DNA of 9,605 nt from Oscillospiraceae bacterium (GCA_009779295.1 WREN01000067.1:1-9605); one strand, 5' to 3'. Shown: positions 1-7,654, counted from the stretch's first letter. Notes: generated by a model not told the origin, from the letters alone. Numbers and translations: made by a program.

Positions 1-40
1 CATATATTTATATCTGTGATAAAATAATAAATGTATGTTA

Positions 41-122
41 GCGGACGTGGTGGAATGGCAGACACGATGGTCTTAGGAGCCATTGGGAAACCGTGTGGGT
101 TCAAGTCCCACCGTCCGCACCA
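41..122 (+). tRNA. tRNA-Leu (anticodon UAG), CCA encoded
   Basis: The cloverleaf can be folded by eye. The acceptor arm GCGGACG (41-47) pairs with CGTCCGC (112-118), followed by discriminator A119 and an encoded CCA at 120-122. The anticodon stem 67-71/79-83 holds the loop CTTAGGA (72-78), so the anticodon is TAG at 74-76 and reads CUA/CUN leucine codons. A long variable arm (84-94) marks it as a class II tRNA, as expected for leucine. The T arm is 95-99/107-111 with loop TTCAAGT. The upstream 40 bases are AT-rich with a possible -10 (TAAAAT near 20-25); any -35 would lie outside the window. No second copy of the tRNA 3' end was seen, so there is no sign of an integrated element using it as an attachment site. 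Confidence 0.97.
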
Positions 123-195
123 ATAAATAATATGGGGACTTGTGAAATTTGAAAAGAGATAATCAACCGGCAAAATTCCAATATGTGGTGGTAAT

Positions 196-2979
196 ATGGG
201 GAATATCAGTGGTAAAGATATGTGGATTTTAATCGGATCGATTGTATTGTTTATAATTACGGTCGTTCAGTTTGTTTTTATATTGCACAAAAACCGCAAT
301 TCGAGAACTGCCGGAATTAACAGGCAAAACTCGTTAATAAATGCGGTCAATCACGCTGCGGCATTGTTGCTGGAATCAAAAACAGAAGATTTTTCAGGCT
401 TATTGCTCAGAAGTATGGAAATAATTGGCAAATTGATGGGTGTTGACCGCGTTTTTATATGGCAGAGTGTCCGAAATGATGACGCTAAATCATATTCTAA
501 ACAAATTTATCAATGGACGGACGACGGAGTAGAAACCAGTAATTTAATGGAATTTTCATATCAGGGTGGATTCTTTAAAACTCAGGAATCCGTTTTGAAT
601 ATTCCGATGTTCGTATCCGATGAGCTTTGGGGTCATTTAAGTTTTGATGACCGAAATAATGAACGCGTCTTTTCGGAAGAGGATATAAATATTTTGCGTT
701 CTTGGGGATTGCTTGTGATCAGTACGATGCAGCGCGTCAATACCGCCCGTAACCTGCAATCAATTTCCGCTAATTACAAGGGTTCGATATGGAGCGCGGA
801 CAATAAAGGCGTTATCACTCCTTTCAGGGGACAAAATGCCGCGCAGACGGAATCGGAAAACTTTTTGGCTGGGATACGTTTTGATATCGTAGAGTATGTA
901 GAAAAAACCAAACTTGAAGGTCCGCAGGATTGGACGAGTGAGGTTAACGGAAAAATATTCCGTTCATATACGGCGCCGATGTATGATAATAACGGCAGTA
1001 TCGTCGGCGTTTTCGGCAGTACGGACGACGTCACCGAGACGGTTATGCTTCAGCAGGACCTTGAATTCCAAACGTCCACCTTAATGACGATATTGGATTC
1101 GATCCCTGATTTTGTATATTGTAAAGATTTGAATCTGAATTATACCAAATGCAACAAAAGTATAGAAAAATTTTTCGGCGTATTACAGGAAGATCTCATA
1201 GGCAAAAACGATGCGGACGGCATGGGAATGACTCAGGAAAGAGCCGCGCAATGTTTGGAAACTGATTTGAAGGTCATTAACGAAGGTCGTTTGCTTGTTA
1301 TTGAAGAGGAAGTATCGAATATTGAGGAAACTAAGATAATCTGCGAGACGATAAAAGTTCCGCTGTTTAAAAACGGCGTAATAATCGGACTCGCGGGAAT
1401 ATCGCGCGACGTCACCAAACGCAAATTGCAGGAAAATGAAGTGCGCGCCGCAAATCACGCGAAATCCGCGTTCCTGGCGAATATGAGCCACGAAATACGA
1501 ACGCCTATGAACGCGATCATCGGTATGACCGCGATAGGGAAGTCGTCTGAGGACTCCAACCGTAAGGATTATTGCTTTACGAAAATCGAAGAAGCGTCTA
1601 AACACATGCTGGGCATAATAAACGATATACTGGATATGTCCAAAATCGAAGCGAATAAATTTGAACTCTCGCCGACCGAATTTAATTTTGAGAAGTTGCT
1701 TCAGAGGGTAGTGAGTGTCATAAGCTTGCGTCTTGACGAAAGACAGCAGAAACTTACGATTTATATAGACAGGGACATTCCCAAATATCTCATAGGCGAC
1801 GATCAGAGGTTGGCGCAGGTCATTACGAACCTGCTCGGCAACGCGATAAAATTTACGCCTGAAAAGGGATTTATCCGCATCGGAACCCATTTTATGGGCA
1901 TAGATAACGGAATCTGCACGGTACAGATAACTGTGACCGATACGGGAATAGGAATAAGCCCCGAACAGCAGGCGAGATTGTTCCAATCGTTCAATCAGGC
2001 AGAAACAACGACGACGCGTAAATTCGGCGGTACGGGTTTGGGATTATCGATTTCAAAGAGTATCATTGAGATGATGGGCGGAAAGATTTGGATAGAATCG
2101 GAGATCGGAGCGGGTTCGAAGTTCGCGTTTACGATTAAAGTAAAACAGGGGGTCGGCGAAAAGAAAAATACCGGTCATTTGAACAATATCCGTATACTTT
2201 CGGTTGACAACGATTCGTATGTTTTATCGCATTTTGAGATAATAGCTAAAGAATTCGGTTTGATTTGCGATACCGCCGAAAATTATATCGATACGCTCCA
2301 GATGATAAAGAAGAATGAACCGTATGACGTGTGTTTTGTGAATTGGAAATTAAGCAGCGTCGAGGTAATTAAATTAGTAAAAGAATTGAAAACCAAAATG
2401 CCGGATACCGCTATGGTGCTTATGATTTCAGTCGCCGAGTGGAACGCGGTCGAGAGCGAAGCGAAAAAAGCGGGCGTGGATAAATTTATTTCGAAACCGT
2501 TGTTCCCGTCTGTTATCGCGGAAAGTATCACCGAGTGTTTAAATCTTGGCGAAAAGGTGGAAGAAAAACAGCCGGATATCAACAATCTCTTCGCGGGGCA
2601 TAATATACTTCTCGCGGAAGACGTTGAAATCAACCGTGAGATCGTGATAGCGCTGCTCGAGCCGACGATGCTGGAAATCGACTGCGCGGAGAACGGCGTC
2701 GAAGCCGTCCGCATGTTCAAGAATGAGCCTGAAAAGTACGAAATGATTTTCATGGACGTGCAGATGCCCGAAATGGATGGACTTGAAGCTACGCGCCGCA
2801 TCAGGGCGTTAGACATTCCGATAGCTAAAACAGTGCCGATTATTGCCATGACTGCCAACGTTTTCCGCGAGGACGTTGAGAAATGTCTCAAAGCGGGAAT
2901 GAACGAACATATAGGGAAACCGTTGAATTTTGAGGAAGTCGTTGATAAATTGCGGATTTATCTGTTGGGGAATCTATAA
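196..2979 (+). CDS. Membrane-anchored hybrid sensor histidine kinase (GAF-PAS-PAS-HisKA-HATPase-REC-REC)
   Basis: This 927-aa protein is a two-component sensor that would autophosphorylate on histidine and pass phosphate to its own C-terminal receiver. One N-terminal membrane helix (about residues 10-31) is followed by a cytoplasmic GAF-like domain (about 50-185) and two PAS-like domains (about 190-285 and 295-408). The HisKA domain has the phosphoacceptor H432 in SHEIRTP. The HATPase domain shows the N box around N549, the G1 box DTGIGIS (582-588) and the G2 box GGTGLGLS (611-618). Receiver 2 (about 802-925) is complete: E808/D809, phosphoacceptor D854 in MDVQMPEMDG, T886 and K908. Receiver 1 (about 664-783) keeps D671/D673, S745 and K767 but has N716 where the phosphoacceptor Asp belongs. 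No HPt domain or separate response regulator is present. With only one membrane helix, sensing is probably cytoplasmic or membrane-proximal. The start ATG is preceded by a weak GGTGG site; no convincing promoter was found in 123-195. The stop abuts the next gene. Ligand unknown. Confidence 0.95.
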   Translation: MGNISGKDMWILIGSIVLFIITVVQFVFILHKNRNSRTAGINRQNSLINAVNHAAALLLESKTEDFSGLLLRSMEIIGKLMGVDRVFIWQSVRNDDAKSYSKQIYQWTDDGVETSNLMEFSYQGGFFKTQESVLNIPMFVSDELWGHLSFDDRNNERVFSEEDINILRSWGLLVISTMQRVNTARNLQSISANYKGSIWSADNKGVITPFRGQNAAQTESENFLAGIRFDIVEYVEKTKLEGPQDWTSEVNGKIFRSYTAPMYDNNGSIVGVFGSTDDVTETVMLQQDLEFQTSTLMTILDSIPDFVYCKDLNLNYTKCNKSIEKFFGVLQEDLIGKNDADGMGMTQERAAQCLETDLKVINEGRLLVIEEEVSNIEETKIICETIKVPLFKNGVIIGLAGISRDVTKRKLQENEVRAANHAKSAFLANMSHEIRTPMNAIIGMTAIGKSSEDSNRKDYCFTKIEEASKHMLGIINDILDMSKIEANKFELSPTEFNFEKLLQRVVSVISLRLDERQQKLTIYIDRDIPKYLIGDDQRLAQVITNLLGNAIKFTPEKGFIRIGTHFMGIDNGICTVQITVTDTGIGISPEQQARLFQSFNQAETTTTRKFGGTGLGLSISKSIIEMMGGKIWIESEIGAGSKFAFTIKVKQGVGEKKNTGHLNNIRILSVDNDSYVLSHFEIIAKEFGLICDTAENYIDTLQMIKKNEPYDVCFVNWKLSSVEVIKLVKELKTKMPDTAMVLMISVAEWNAVESEAKKAGVDKFISKPLFPSVIAESITECLNLGEKVEEKQPDINNLFAGHNILLAEDVEINREIVIALLEPTMLEIDCAENGVEAVRMFKNEPEKYEMIFMDVQMPEMDGLEATRRIRALDIPIAKTVPIIAMTANVFREDVEKCLKAGMNEHIGKPLNFEEVVDKLRIYLLGNL

Positions 2980-3468
2980 ATGTTTAAGACCGAAACAAAT
3001 AATGATACTCACAAAAATTTCATAAACAAAACAATAGCCGCCAATTGGGCGGGACCGTTTGTCGTTTCGAAAGGGAAACTTCACGATACCCGCACGAATT
3101 GCGGTTTTGTCGCGATAGAAGATGGTATAGTAGTCGTTGGTTATATTCTATATTATATAGCGGATAACGAATGTGAAATCACGGTTGTGGAAAGTCTGCG
3201 CGAAAGACAGGGTATCGGCAGCGCGTTGATTAACGCCGTCATCGAAGCCGCGAAAGAAGCGGGTTGTTCTCGCGCGTGGTTGATTACGACAAACGACAAT
3301 ATCCACGCGATCCGGTTTTATCAGCGATTCGGATTTACGCTTCGGGCGGTACATATTGGTTCGATGGATGTCGCGCGAAAACTTAAACCGCAAATCCCTC
3401 TCACCGGAAACGACGGTATTCCGATAGCGCACGAATTTGAATTTGAAAAAATTATTATTAATTTATAA
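2980..3468 (+). CDS. GNAT-family N-acetyltransferase
   Basis: This 162-aa protein belongs to the GCN5-related acetyltransferases, which move an acetyl group from acetyl-CoA to an amine. The acetyl-CoA pyrophosphate-binding motif A is seen as R76-Q-G-I-G-S-A (76-82), after a beta strand ITVVESL and before the helix ALINAVIEAAKEAG. The later strand and helix follow: AWLITTNDN (about 99-107) and FYQRFGF (113-119), with Y114 at the usual catalytic or acid position. A C-terminal extension (about 134-160, with KPQIPLTGNDGIPIAHE) is of a type seen in uncharacterised bacterial GNATs. The substrate cannot be told from sequence. Its ATG begins at the base after the kinase stop codon (TAA then ATG), with a GGGG run at 2967-2970 as the only Shine-Dalgarno-like site, so translation is probably coupled to the kinase. 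Whether it modifies a partner in this operon is unknown. Confidence 0.92.
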   Translation: MFKTETNNDTHKNFINKTIAANWAGPFVVSKGKLHDTRTNCGFVAIEDGIVVVGYILYYIADNECEITVVESLRERQGIGSALINAVIEAAKEAGCSRAWLITTNDNIHAIRFYQRFGFTLRAVHIGSMDVARKLKPQIPLTGNDGIPIAHEFEFEKIIINL

Positions 3469-3548
3469 ATGGAGAGAGAAAAAATAAGTGAAATTCAACA
3501 TGGCATAGCTTGGAACGACAGCTATGAGTTAGGAAATGAACAGGTCGA

Positions 3549-3556
3549 TGCGTGCG
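3549..3556. repeat. 4-bp tandem duplication (TGCG x2) causing the first hemerythrin frameshift
   Basis: TGCG occurs twice back to back. With a single copy the codons read GAT-GCG-CAG-CAC-AAA (D-A-Q-H-K), matching the hemerythrin helix-1 motif that carries the first iron-ligand histidine. With two copies the frame shifts by +4 and ends at a TGA 20 bases downstream. Confidence 0.85.
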
Positions 3557-3855
3557 CAGCACAAAAAATTATTTGAACTGGTGAGCAACCTTATATGTGC
3601 GTGTATTCACGGATACGATACGGAAAAATTGCATGAAACGCTGAACTTTTTAGTTAATTATACGGTACAGCATTTTACGGATGAAGAGGCGTTACAAATT
3701 GAGTTTAAATATCCCGAATATGATAAACATAAGAAGCTGCATGAAGATTTTAAAGTTACGGTCGGCGGGCTTGTAAAGGTTTTTAAAGATAACGGATCGT
3801 CCGTTGAGTTGAGCAACAACGTAAATAAAATCGTAGTGAGGTGGCTGGTCAACCA

Positions 3856-3863
3856 TATTTATT
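3856..3863. repeat. 4-bp tandem duplication (TATT x2) causing the second hemerythrin frameshift
   Basis: TATT occurs twice back to back. With a single copy the codons read CAT-ATT-ACA-TAT-GAA-GAT (H-I-T-Y-E-D), giving the H-x4-D spacing of the last two hemerythrin iron ligands. With two copies the frame ends at TGA 3869-3871. Confidence 0.8.
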
Positions 3864-4021
3864 ACATATGAAGATAAAAAGATAGGAATTTTCATACGTG
3901 ATAGCCAACATGAATGATTGTCAATTTATTAACGAAGTTAGCGGGAGAAAAAGAACACAATTCGACATATCATTAACAAAAATGAGAAATAATTAAAAAT
4001 TTAACGATATTAATAATTATA

Positions 4022-4051
4022 AAAGAACGGGAAATTAATTTTTCGTTCTTT
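4022..4051. terminator. Terminator-like hairpin after the kinase-GNAT-hemerythrin genes
   Basis: AAAGAACG (4022-4029) pairs with CGTTCTTT (4044-4051), and the inner bases extend the stem through G-T and A-T pairs to a 4-nt loop (TTAA), about 13 pairs in all. It is AT-rich and followed on the plus strand only by a broken T run (CAAATTTTC), so termination may be weak. The rest of 3918-4144 is AT-rich and shows no further gene. Confidence 0.5.
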
Positions 4052-4105
4052 CAAATTTTCAGCAAACATTTGGAAAACCGTCATAAATTCATCACAATGA
4101 ACGTC

Positions 4106-4111
4106 TATAAT
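4106..4111 (+). promoter_or_regulatory. Possible -10 element (TATAAT) for the ABC transporter genes
   Basis: A perfect TATAAT lies 34 bases before the permease ATG and upstream of its AAGGAG ribosome binding site (4128-4133). No good -35 sits at 16-18 bp spacing (the bases there read ATAAAT), and there is no TGn extension, so this is a weak call resting on position and the -10 alone. Confidence 0.35.
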
Positions 4112-4144
4112 AAAATCATCAAAATTTAAGGAGCAAAATCTAAC

Positions 4145-5629
4145 ATGTATATTTTAAAAAACGCATTGCAAAACCTTGTACGCAACAGCGGACGTAATTT
4201 GATGATGGGTATTATCGTATTCGTAATTATAATATCTGTTGTGACTGCGCTTATGATTAATAACACCGCGGGCAGTGTTATAAACGACTACAAAACCCGC
4301 TTCTCCTCGGAAGTGACTTTTTCGCCGAATATGCAAAGGATGCAGGAAGAAGCCAGACGAAACAGTACAGGCGGGACGATACGGATGACTCCTCCGCCGG
4401 CTATGAAACCGGAAGAATTGCTCGCGTTCGGGCAATCGGAATACTTACAAAAAGCAATTTATACGGCTGAAACTAAAGGAAACAGTGATAAATTGAAAGC
4501 CATTGACGCAGATAAAGGCGGCGGAGGAGGTATTATGTTTTTCAGAGGAAATGCCTCCGGCAATACGGAAGCTGAATCATTGGGACAGCAATATTTCCAC
4601 AGGGTATTGACAAATTACTACGAAGACTTTGAGAACGGTTTGCGCGCGCTTGAAGAGGGAAGGTTTCCCGAAAATATAAACGAATGCATTATATCCGCAG
4701 AACTTTTGGAAAACAGCGGATTGAAAGTCGGCGATACGGTAACGGTTACTTCCGTGCTTCAAGAGCTCGGCGGCGAATCGGGGGATATGAATTATACCGA
4801 TATAAGCTGGGAACTGATGATAGTGGGCGTATACGCGGACATCACGGATGAATACAACAACGATTTTATGCAGAACGCTTACACCAACCGCCGCAATGAA
4901 ATCCTGACTACGTTTGAAACGATAGCGGATAAAATGGTTGAAGGTTTTTTCGGTATCGATATAACAGCAAAATATTACTTAAAGAATCCGGATATGTTAG
5001 ACGCTTTCACCGCTGAAGTGCGAGCAAAAGGTTTGAGCGATTTATATGATGTATTTACCGACGCCGGCAGTTATGAAAGGATTGTTGCGCCTGTTGAAGG
5101 ATTGAAAAGGATTTCGATAACGTTCGTTATAATCGTTTTAGTGTTCGGTTCGATTATTTTAGCGCTTCTCGCTTCGATCGCGATCCGCGAGCGCAAGTAT
5201 GAAATAGGCGTTTTACGGGCGATGGGTATGAAAAAGATGAAAGTTGTTCTGGGGCTTTGGAGCGAAACATTGGTTATCACCGCGGTATGTTTGATTTTCG
5301 GGCTTGGCGTAGGAATGATGGTTGCGCAACCCGTCACGAACGTTATGCTGAAACAGCAGATCGACGCGGCGGAAAGCGCTCAAAACAACAACAGTTTCTC
5401 ACCTCAGGGTATGATGACGGTCACCTCGGTCGGAATGGGAAGAGTAGGAGGCGGAATGCCCGGAAGGTCTGACGCAGAACCGCTTAAAGAATTAAAAATT
5501 TCGCTTGATTTTATAACAATCATAGAAATTATTGCTGTTGCGTTGTTTTTATCGTCGCTCGCAGGTATCATCGCGACGCAGAAAATAATTAAATATGAAC
5601 CGATAAAAATTCTTATGGAGAGGAATTAA
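4145..5629 (+). CDS. ABC transporter permease, FtsX/MacB type
   Basis: This 494-aa permease subunit would pair with the ATPase encoded next door. An N-terminal membrane helix (about residues 20-40) is followed by a large extracytoplasmic region (about 41-320) of MacB periplasmic-core type. Three C-terminal helices follow (about 324-347, 368-395 and 455-476). The cytoplasmic stretch IRERKYEIGVLRAMGMKK (347-364) is the characteristic FtsX/MacB coupling segment, and the protein ends with the typical YEPIKIL. Family members move lipoproteins, peptides or antimicrobials, or work mechanically on the envelope rather than as channels; the substrate here is not evident. The extracytoplasmic region carries Gly- and Met-rich low-complexity patches: a five-glycine run at 125-129 and a loop at about 410-445 between helices 3 and 4. 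The start has a strong AAGGAG at 4128-4133. The ATPase begins two bases after the stop. Confidence 0.93.
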   Translation: MYILKNALQNLVRNSGRNLMMGIIVFVIIISVVTALMINNTAGSVINDYKTRFSSEVTFSPNMQRMQEEARRNSTGGTIRMTPPPAMKPEELLAFGQSEYLQKAIYTAETKGNSDKLKAIDADKGGGGGIMFFRGNASGNTEAESLGQQYFHRVLTNYYEDFENGLRALEEGRFPENINECIISAELLENSGLKVGDTVTVTSVLQELGGESGDMNYTDISWELMIVGVYADITDEYNNDFMQNAYTNRRNEILTTFETIADKMVEGFFGIDITAKYYLKNPDMLDAFTAEVRAKGLSDLYDVFTDAGSYERIVAPVEGLKRISITFVIIVLVFGSIILALLASIAIRERKYEIGVLRAMGMKKMKVVLGLWSETLVITAVCLIFGLGVGMMVAQPVTNVMLKQQIDAAESAQNNNSFSPQGMMTVTSVGMGRVGGGMPGRSDAEPLKELKISLDFITIIEIIAVALFLSSLAGIIATQKIIKYEPIKILMERN

Positions 5630-5631
5630 TT

Positions 5632-6303
5632 ATGATGGAGAACGTATTAACACTCAAAAATGTGTCGTATAAGTATGAAGGCTCTAAGAAGATGGTGTTA
5701 AAGAACATAGACGCGGCGTTTGAAGCTGGGAAGGTCTATACTATCGTCGGGAAATCCGGATCGGGCAAATCGACATTGCTTTCGCTGATTTCGGGATTGG
5801 ATGTAGTTACGGAAGGTGAGATATTGTGCGGCGAAATTGATTTGAAAAAGGTCAATCGCGACAACTACCGCGCCCGAAGTATTGGAGTTATTTTCCAGAG
5901 TTTTAATCTGCTTACGAATGCGACCGCTGTTCAGAATATCGTGCTGTCGATGAATATCAGCGAAAGCCCGGAGAAAGATAAGAAAGCGTATGCGTATAAC
6001 CTGTTGGAGCGGATGGGGATTGATCAGGAGACCGCCGACCGCAAGATTTTAAAACTTTCGGGCGGTGAACAGCAGCGCGTCGGGATTGCCCGCGCGCTGG
6101 CGCATAACCCGCAGATACTCATCGCCGACGAACCTACAGGGAATCTGGACGTTGAAACGGAGAAGGATATACTGGCGATATTTACGGCGCTGGCGCACGA
6201 GGAAAACCGCTGCGTGATTATCGTTACCCATTCACGTAGGGTAACGTCGATCGCGGACGTTATATATGGAATCCAGGATGGGAAAATCAGTGTGGTGAAA
6301 TAG
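5632..6303 (+). CDS. ABC transporter ATP-binding protein, LolD/MacB type
   Basis: This 223-aa nucleotide-binding subunit powers the adjacent permease. It shows Walker A GKSGSGKST (40-48), the Q loop at Q89 in IFQSFNLL, the signature LSGGEQ (142-147), Walker B ILIADEP with catalytic E167, the D loop NLD (171-173) and the switch H200 in VTH. The length and the spacing between motifs fit the MacB/LolD/FtsE group, which always works with FtsX-type permeases. It is separated from the permease by two bases, with GGAGAGG (5617-5623) inside the permease end as ribosome binding site. A second ATG at 5635 is an equally possible start, one codon later. All motifs are intact, so the pair should be functional. 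Confidence 0.95.
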   Translation: MMENVLTLKNVSYKYEGSKKMVLKNIDAAFEAGKVYTIVGKSGSGKSTLLSLISGLDVVTEGEILCGEIDLKKVNRDNYRARSIGVIFQSFNLLTNATAVQNIVLSMNISESPEKDKKAYAYNLLERMGIDQETADRKILKLSGGEQQRVGIARALAHNPQILIADEPTGNLDVETEKDILAIFTALAHEENRCVIIVTHSRRVTSIADVIYGIQDGKISVVK

Positions 6304-6309
6304 AAATTC

Positions 6310-6336
6310 CCCGCAGATTGCGGCTAAGTCTGCGGG
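6310..6336. terminator. Terminator hairpin between convergent genes
   Basis: CCCGCAGA (6310-6317) pairs perfectly with TCTGCGGG (6329-6336) around an 11-nt loop. It sits 6 bases after the ATPase stop and 10 bases after the stop of the minus-strand MFS gene, so it can serve both. Downstream T runs are interrupted on both strands (GTTTATTTATT on plus; AATTTCTATTT on minus). Confidence 0.7.
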
Positions 6337-6346
6337 AAATGGGGGT

Positions 6347-7570
6347 TTATTTATTCGTCCGTTTATTCACCGCTCTCAAAACAAGCATCATAACGATCCC
6401 GGCGGTCGCGCAGCATGATGCGATCACAAATGCCGGAAACATGAGGTTAATATCTTCCGCGGCGATATTTTTAAAATACCCCGCGATTTGTGACGAAATT
6501 ATTGCCCCTGCGCCAAAACCTAAAAGTACGAAACCATAGTTCATAGCCATGTTTTTCGGTCCGAAAAGATCAGCGGTTAGCGATGGGAAAGTGCCTATGA
6601 TACCGCCGTAGAAGAATCCGATCAATGCAATCAGGATATAGATCAGATAACTGTTTGCCATATTTACAAAAAGAGAAAGAATCGCGGAACCGGAAAGCAG
6701 TATAAGAATTGTATTTATCCGCCCCAGCTTATCTGAAATTATACCCCAAATCAGCCGCCCCATTGAATTTGTCATCGAAATCGCCAGAACGCCTATTGTA
6801 GCGGTCGCTTGAAGCCCTTTCGCTACCGCGATAGGCTTTGCGAAACCTATCATCATGAGACCGCCCATGCAGGCGAGCAGGTAAGTTACGGCAGTCAAAT
6901 AAAATTTCGGTGTTTTAAGCATTTCCGCCGTTGTATAACTTTTCGCTGCCGTTGTATTTGAAGCGGCGGCGACCGTCATATATCCCTCAGGCGGATTTTT
7001 CATAAAGAAACTTCCTCCGGTGCATACAACTAAAAACACCGCGCTCAAAACCATAAACGTTTTTGATTCCCCGACTCCCGTGCCGCCGAAATATGAAATC
7101 AAACTTTCTATAATAGGCGTAAAGATAACGCCGCCGAAACCTATCGCGGATACTATCGTTCCCGTCACAAGCCCTTTTTTATGCGGATACCATTTCTGGG
7201 CGCAGGCGATGGTCGTGGAATATGTAAATCCCATGCCGATTCCTCCCATAACGCCGTAAGATACCCATAAAAACCATGAATAATTTGAGTTTGCGAACGA
7301 CGCGAGGAAGAATCCTAAGGCAAGTATGATTCCGCCGATGAATACTACGCGGCGTGTAGTATATTTAGCCGCCAGTTTTCCGCCTACCGCACTGCCGATA
7401 GCCAGCATAGCAAGCAACAATGAAAATGTAAGTCCCGCGGCGGCATTGTCGCCGTTAAAGACGCTGTTTGCGATACCTGTCTGGAACACGCTCCAGATGT
7501 ATGCGATACCTATAGTAAGCTGGATTGCGATTGCCGAGAATACAACGAATAGTCCTTGTTTTTTGTTCAT
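6347..7570 (-). CDS. OFA-type major facilitator superfamily transporter
   Basis: This 407-aa protein has twelve predicted membrane helices. The start chosen is the ATG at 7570 (MNKKQGLF), preceded by AGGAG at about 7582-7586 on the minus strand; a longer reading frame would add 29 residues read through a terminator hairpin and is unlikely. Signs of the oxalate/formate antiporter (OFA) group are the N-terminal QLTIGIAYIWSVF segment, the MFS loop 2-3 motif near GGKLAAKYTTRR (63-74), the central PPEGY (193-197), and the loop 8-9 motif GRLIWGIISDKLGR (271-284). R272 is in the place where OxlT has a functional arginine. The helix-11 lysine of OxlT appears to be missing (here VLLGFGAGAIISS, 348-360), so the substrate is probably not oxalate; other monocarboxylates are possible. 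It is the last gene of a transcript that begins with two small ORFs, each followed by a terminator. Confidence 0.92.
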   Translation of the reverse strand: MNKKQGLFVVFSAIAIQLTIGIAYIWSVFQTGIANSVFNGDNAAAGLTFSLLLAMLAIGSAVGGKLAAKYTTRRVVFIGGIILALGFFLASFANSNYSWFLWVSYGVMGGIGMGFTYSTTIACAQKWYPHKKGLVTGTIVSAIGFGGVIFTPIIESLISYFGGTGVGESKTFMVLSAVFLVVCTGGSFFMKNPPEGYMTVAAASNTTAAKSYTTAEMLKTPKFYLTAVTYLLACMGGLMMIGFAKPIAVAKGLQATATIGVLAISMTNSMGRLIWGIISDKLGRINTILILLSGSAILSLFVNMANSYLIYILIALIGFFYGGIIGTFPSLTADLFGPKNMAMNYGFVLLGFGAGAIISSQIAGYFKNIAAEDINLMFPAFVIASCCATAGIVMMLVLRAVNKRTNK

Positions 7571-7614
7571 AATGTTTTGCTCTCCTTTTATATTATATAT
7601 TGTTTGTTTTATAC

Positions 7615-7654
7615 TAAAAAGAGGCTCCGTCAGCGTTTTGCTGATGAAGCCTCT
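7615..7654 (-). terminator. Intrinsic terminator upstream of the MFS gene (leader terminator 2)
   Basis: Read on the minus strand, AGAGGCT and AGCCTCT form the outer stem (7648-7654 with 7620-7626), then two G-containing pairs, one A/C mismatch, and TCAGC with GCTGA, around an AAAAC loop. A run of five T follows directly (7615-7620 region). It lies after the 30-aa small ORF and 50 bases before the MFS start, so the transporter is made only by read-through, antitermination or an unseen promoter. Confidence 0.85.

Larger units (their letters stand above)
3469..3917 (+). pseudogene. Bacteriohemerythrin, disrupted by two 4-bp tandem duplications
   Basis: Hemerythrins bind oxygen at a non-heme di-iron site in a four-helix bundle. 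The ATG at 3469 directly abuts the GNAT stop and opens a frame with the family's N-terminal motif (IAWNDSYELGNEQVDA), which stops at about 3576. The rest of the domain continues one frame over (QHKKLFEL onward, from 3557) and stops at 3869-3871 just after WLVNHI. The family's tail (YEDKKIGIFIRD) lies in a third frame, ending at TGA 3915-3917. Each break sits on a perfect tandem 4-mer: TGCGTGCG at 3549-3556 and TATTTATT at 3856-3863. Dropping one copy of each gives exactly 147 codons (146 aa) with ligands H30, H67, E71, H86, H90, H128 and D133, spaced as H-x3-E, H-x3-H and H-x4-D. All ligands surviving points to recent damage, phase variation or sequence error. As it stands, an internal ATG at 3536 (preceded by AGGA) could make a 111-aa product lacking the first helix segment and the last Asp ligand. 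Confidence 0.9.

Noticed and set aside
41..122. tRNA-Leu as the attachment site of an integrated element
   Set aside because: No integrase gene and no repeat of the tRNA 3' end were seen in the window.
1183..1986. Long minus-strand open frame (267 codons) inside the kinase gene
   Set aside because: It lies fully opposite the HisKA/PAS coding region, has no family resemblance and no ribosome binding site context; it is a shadow of the real gene.
3549..3863. Programmed ribosomal frameshifting to express the hemerythrin
   Set aside because: Two shifts would be needed, no slippery heptamer or stimulating structure is evident, and both breaks coincide exactly with tandem 4-mers that restore the frame when collapsed.
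4123..4138. 16-base string AATTTAAGGAGCAAAA shared by the permease leader (plus) and the 30-aa ORF leader (minus, 7778-7793)
   Set aside because: Both are AT-rich ribosome binding regions built on AAGGAG; the match does not extend to either side, so chance convergence on a good translation start is the simpler reading.
3918..4144. Search for a small gene or CRISPR-like repeats in the gap before the ABC genes
   Set aside because: Only the hairpin at 4022-4051, a -10-like TATAAT and the permease ribosome binding site were found; ATGs here open frames of a few codons without ribosome binding sites.
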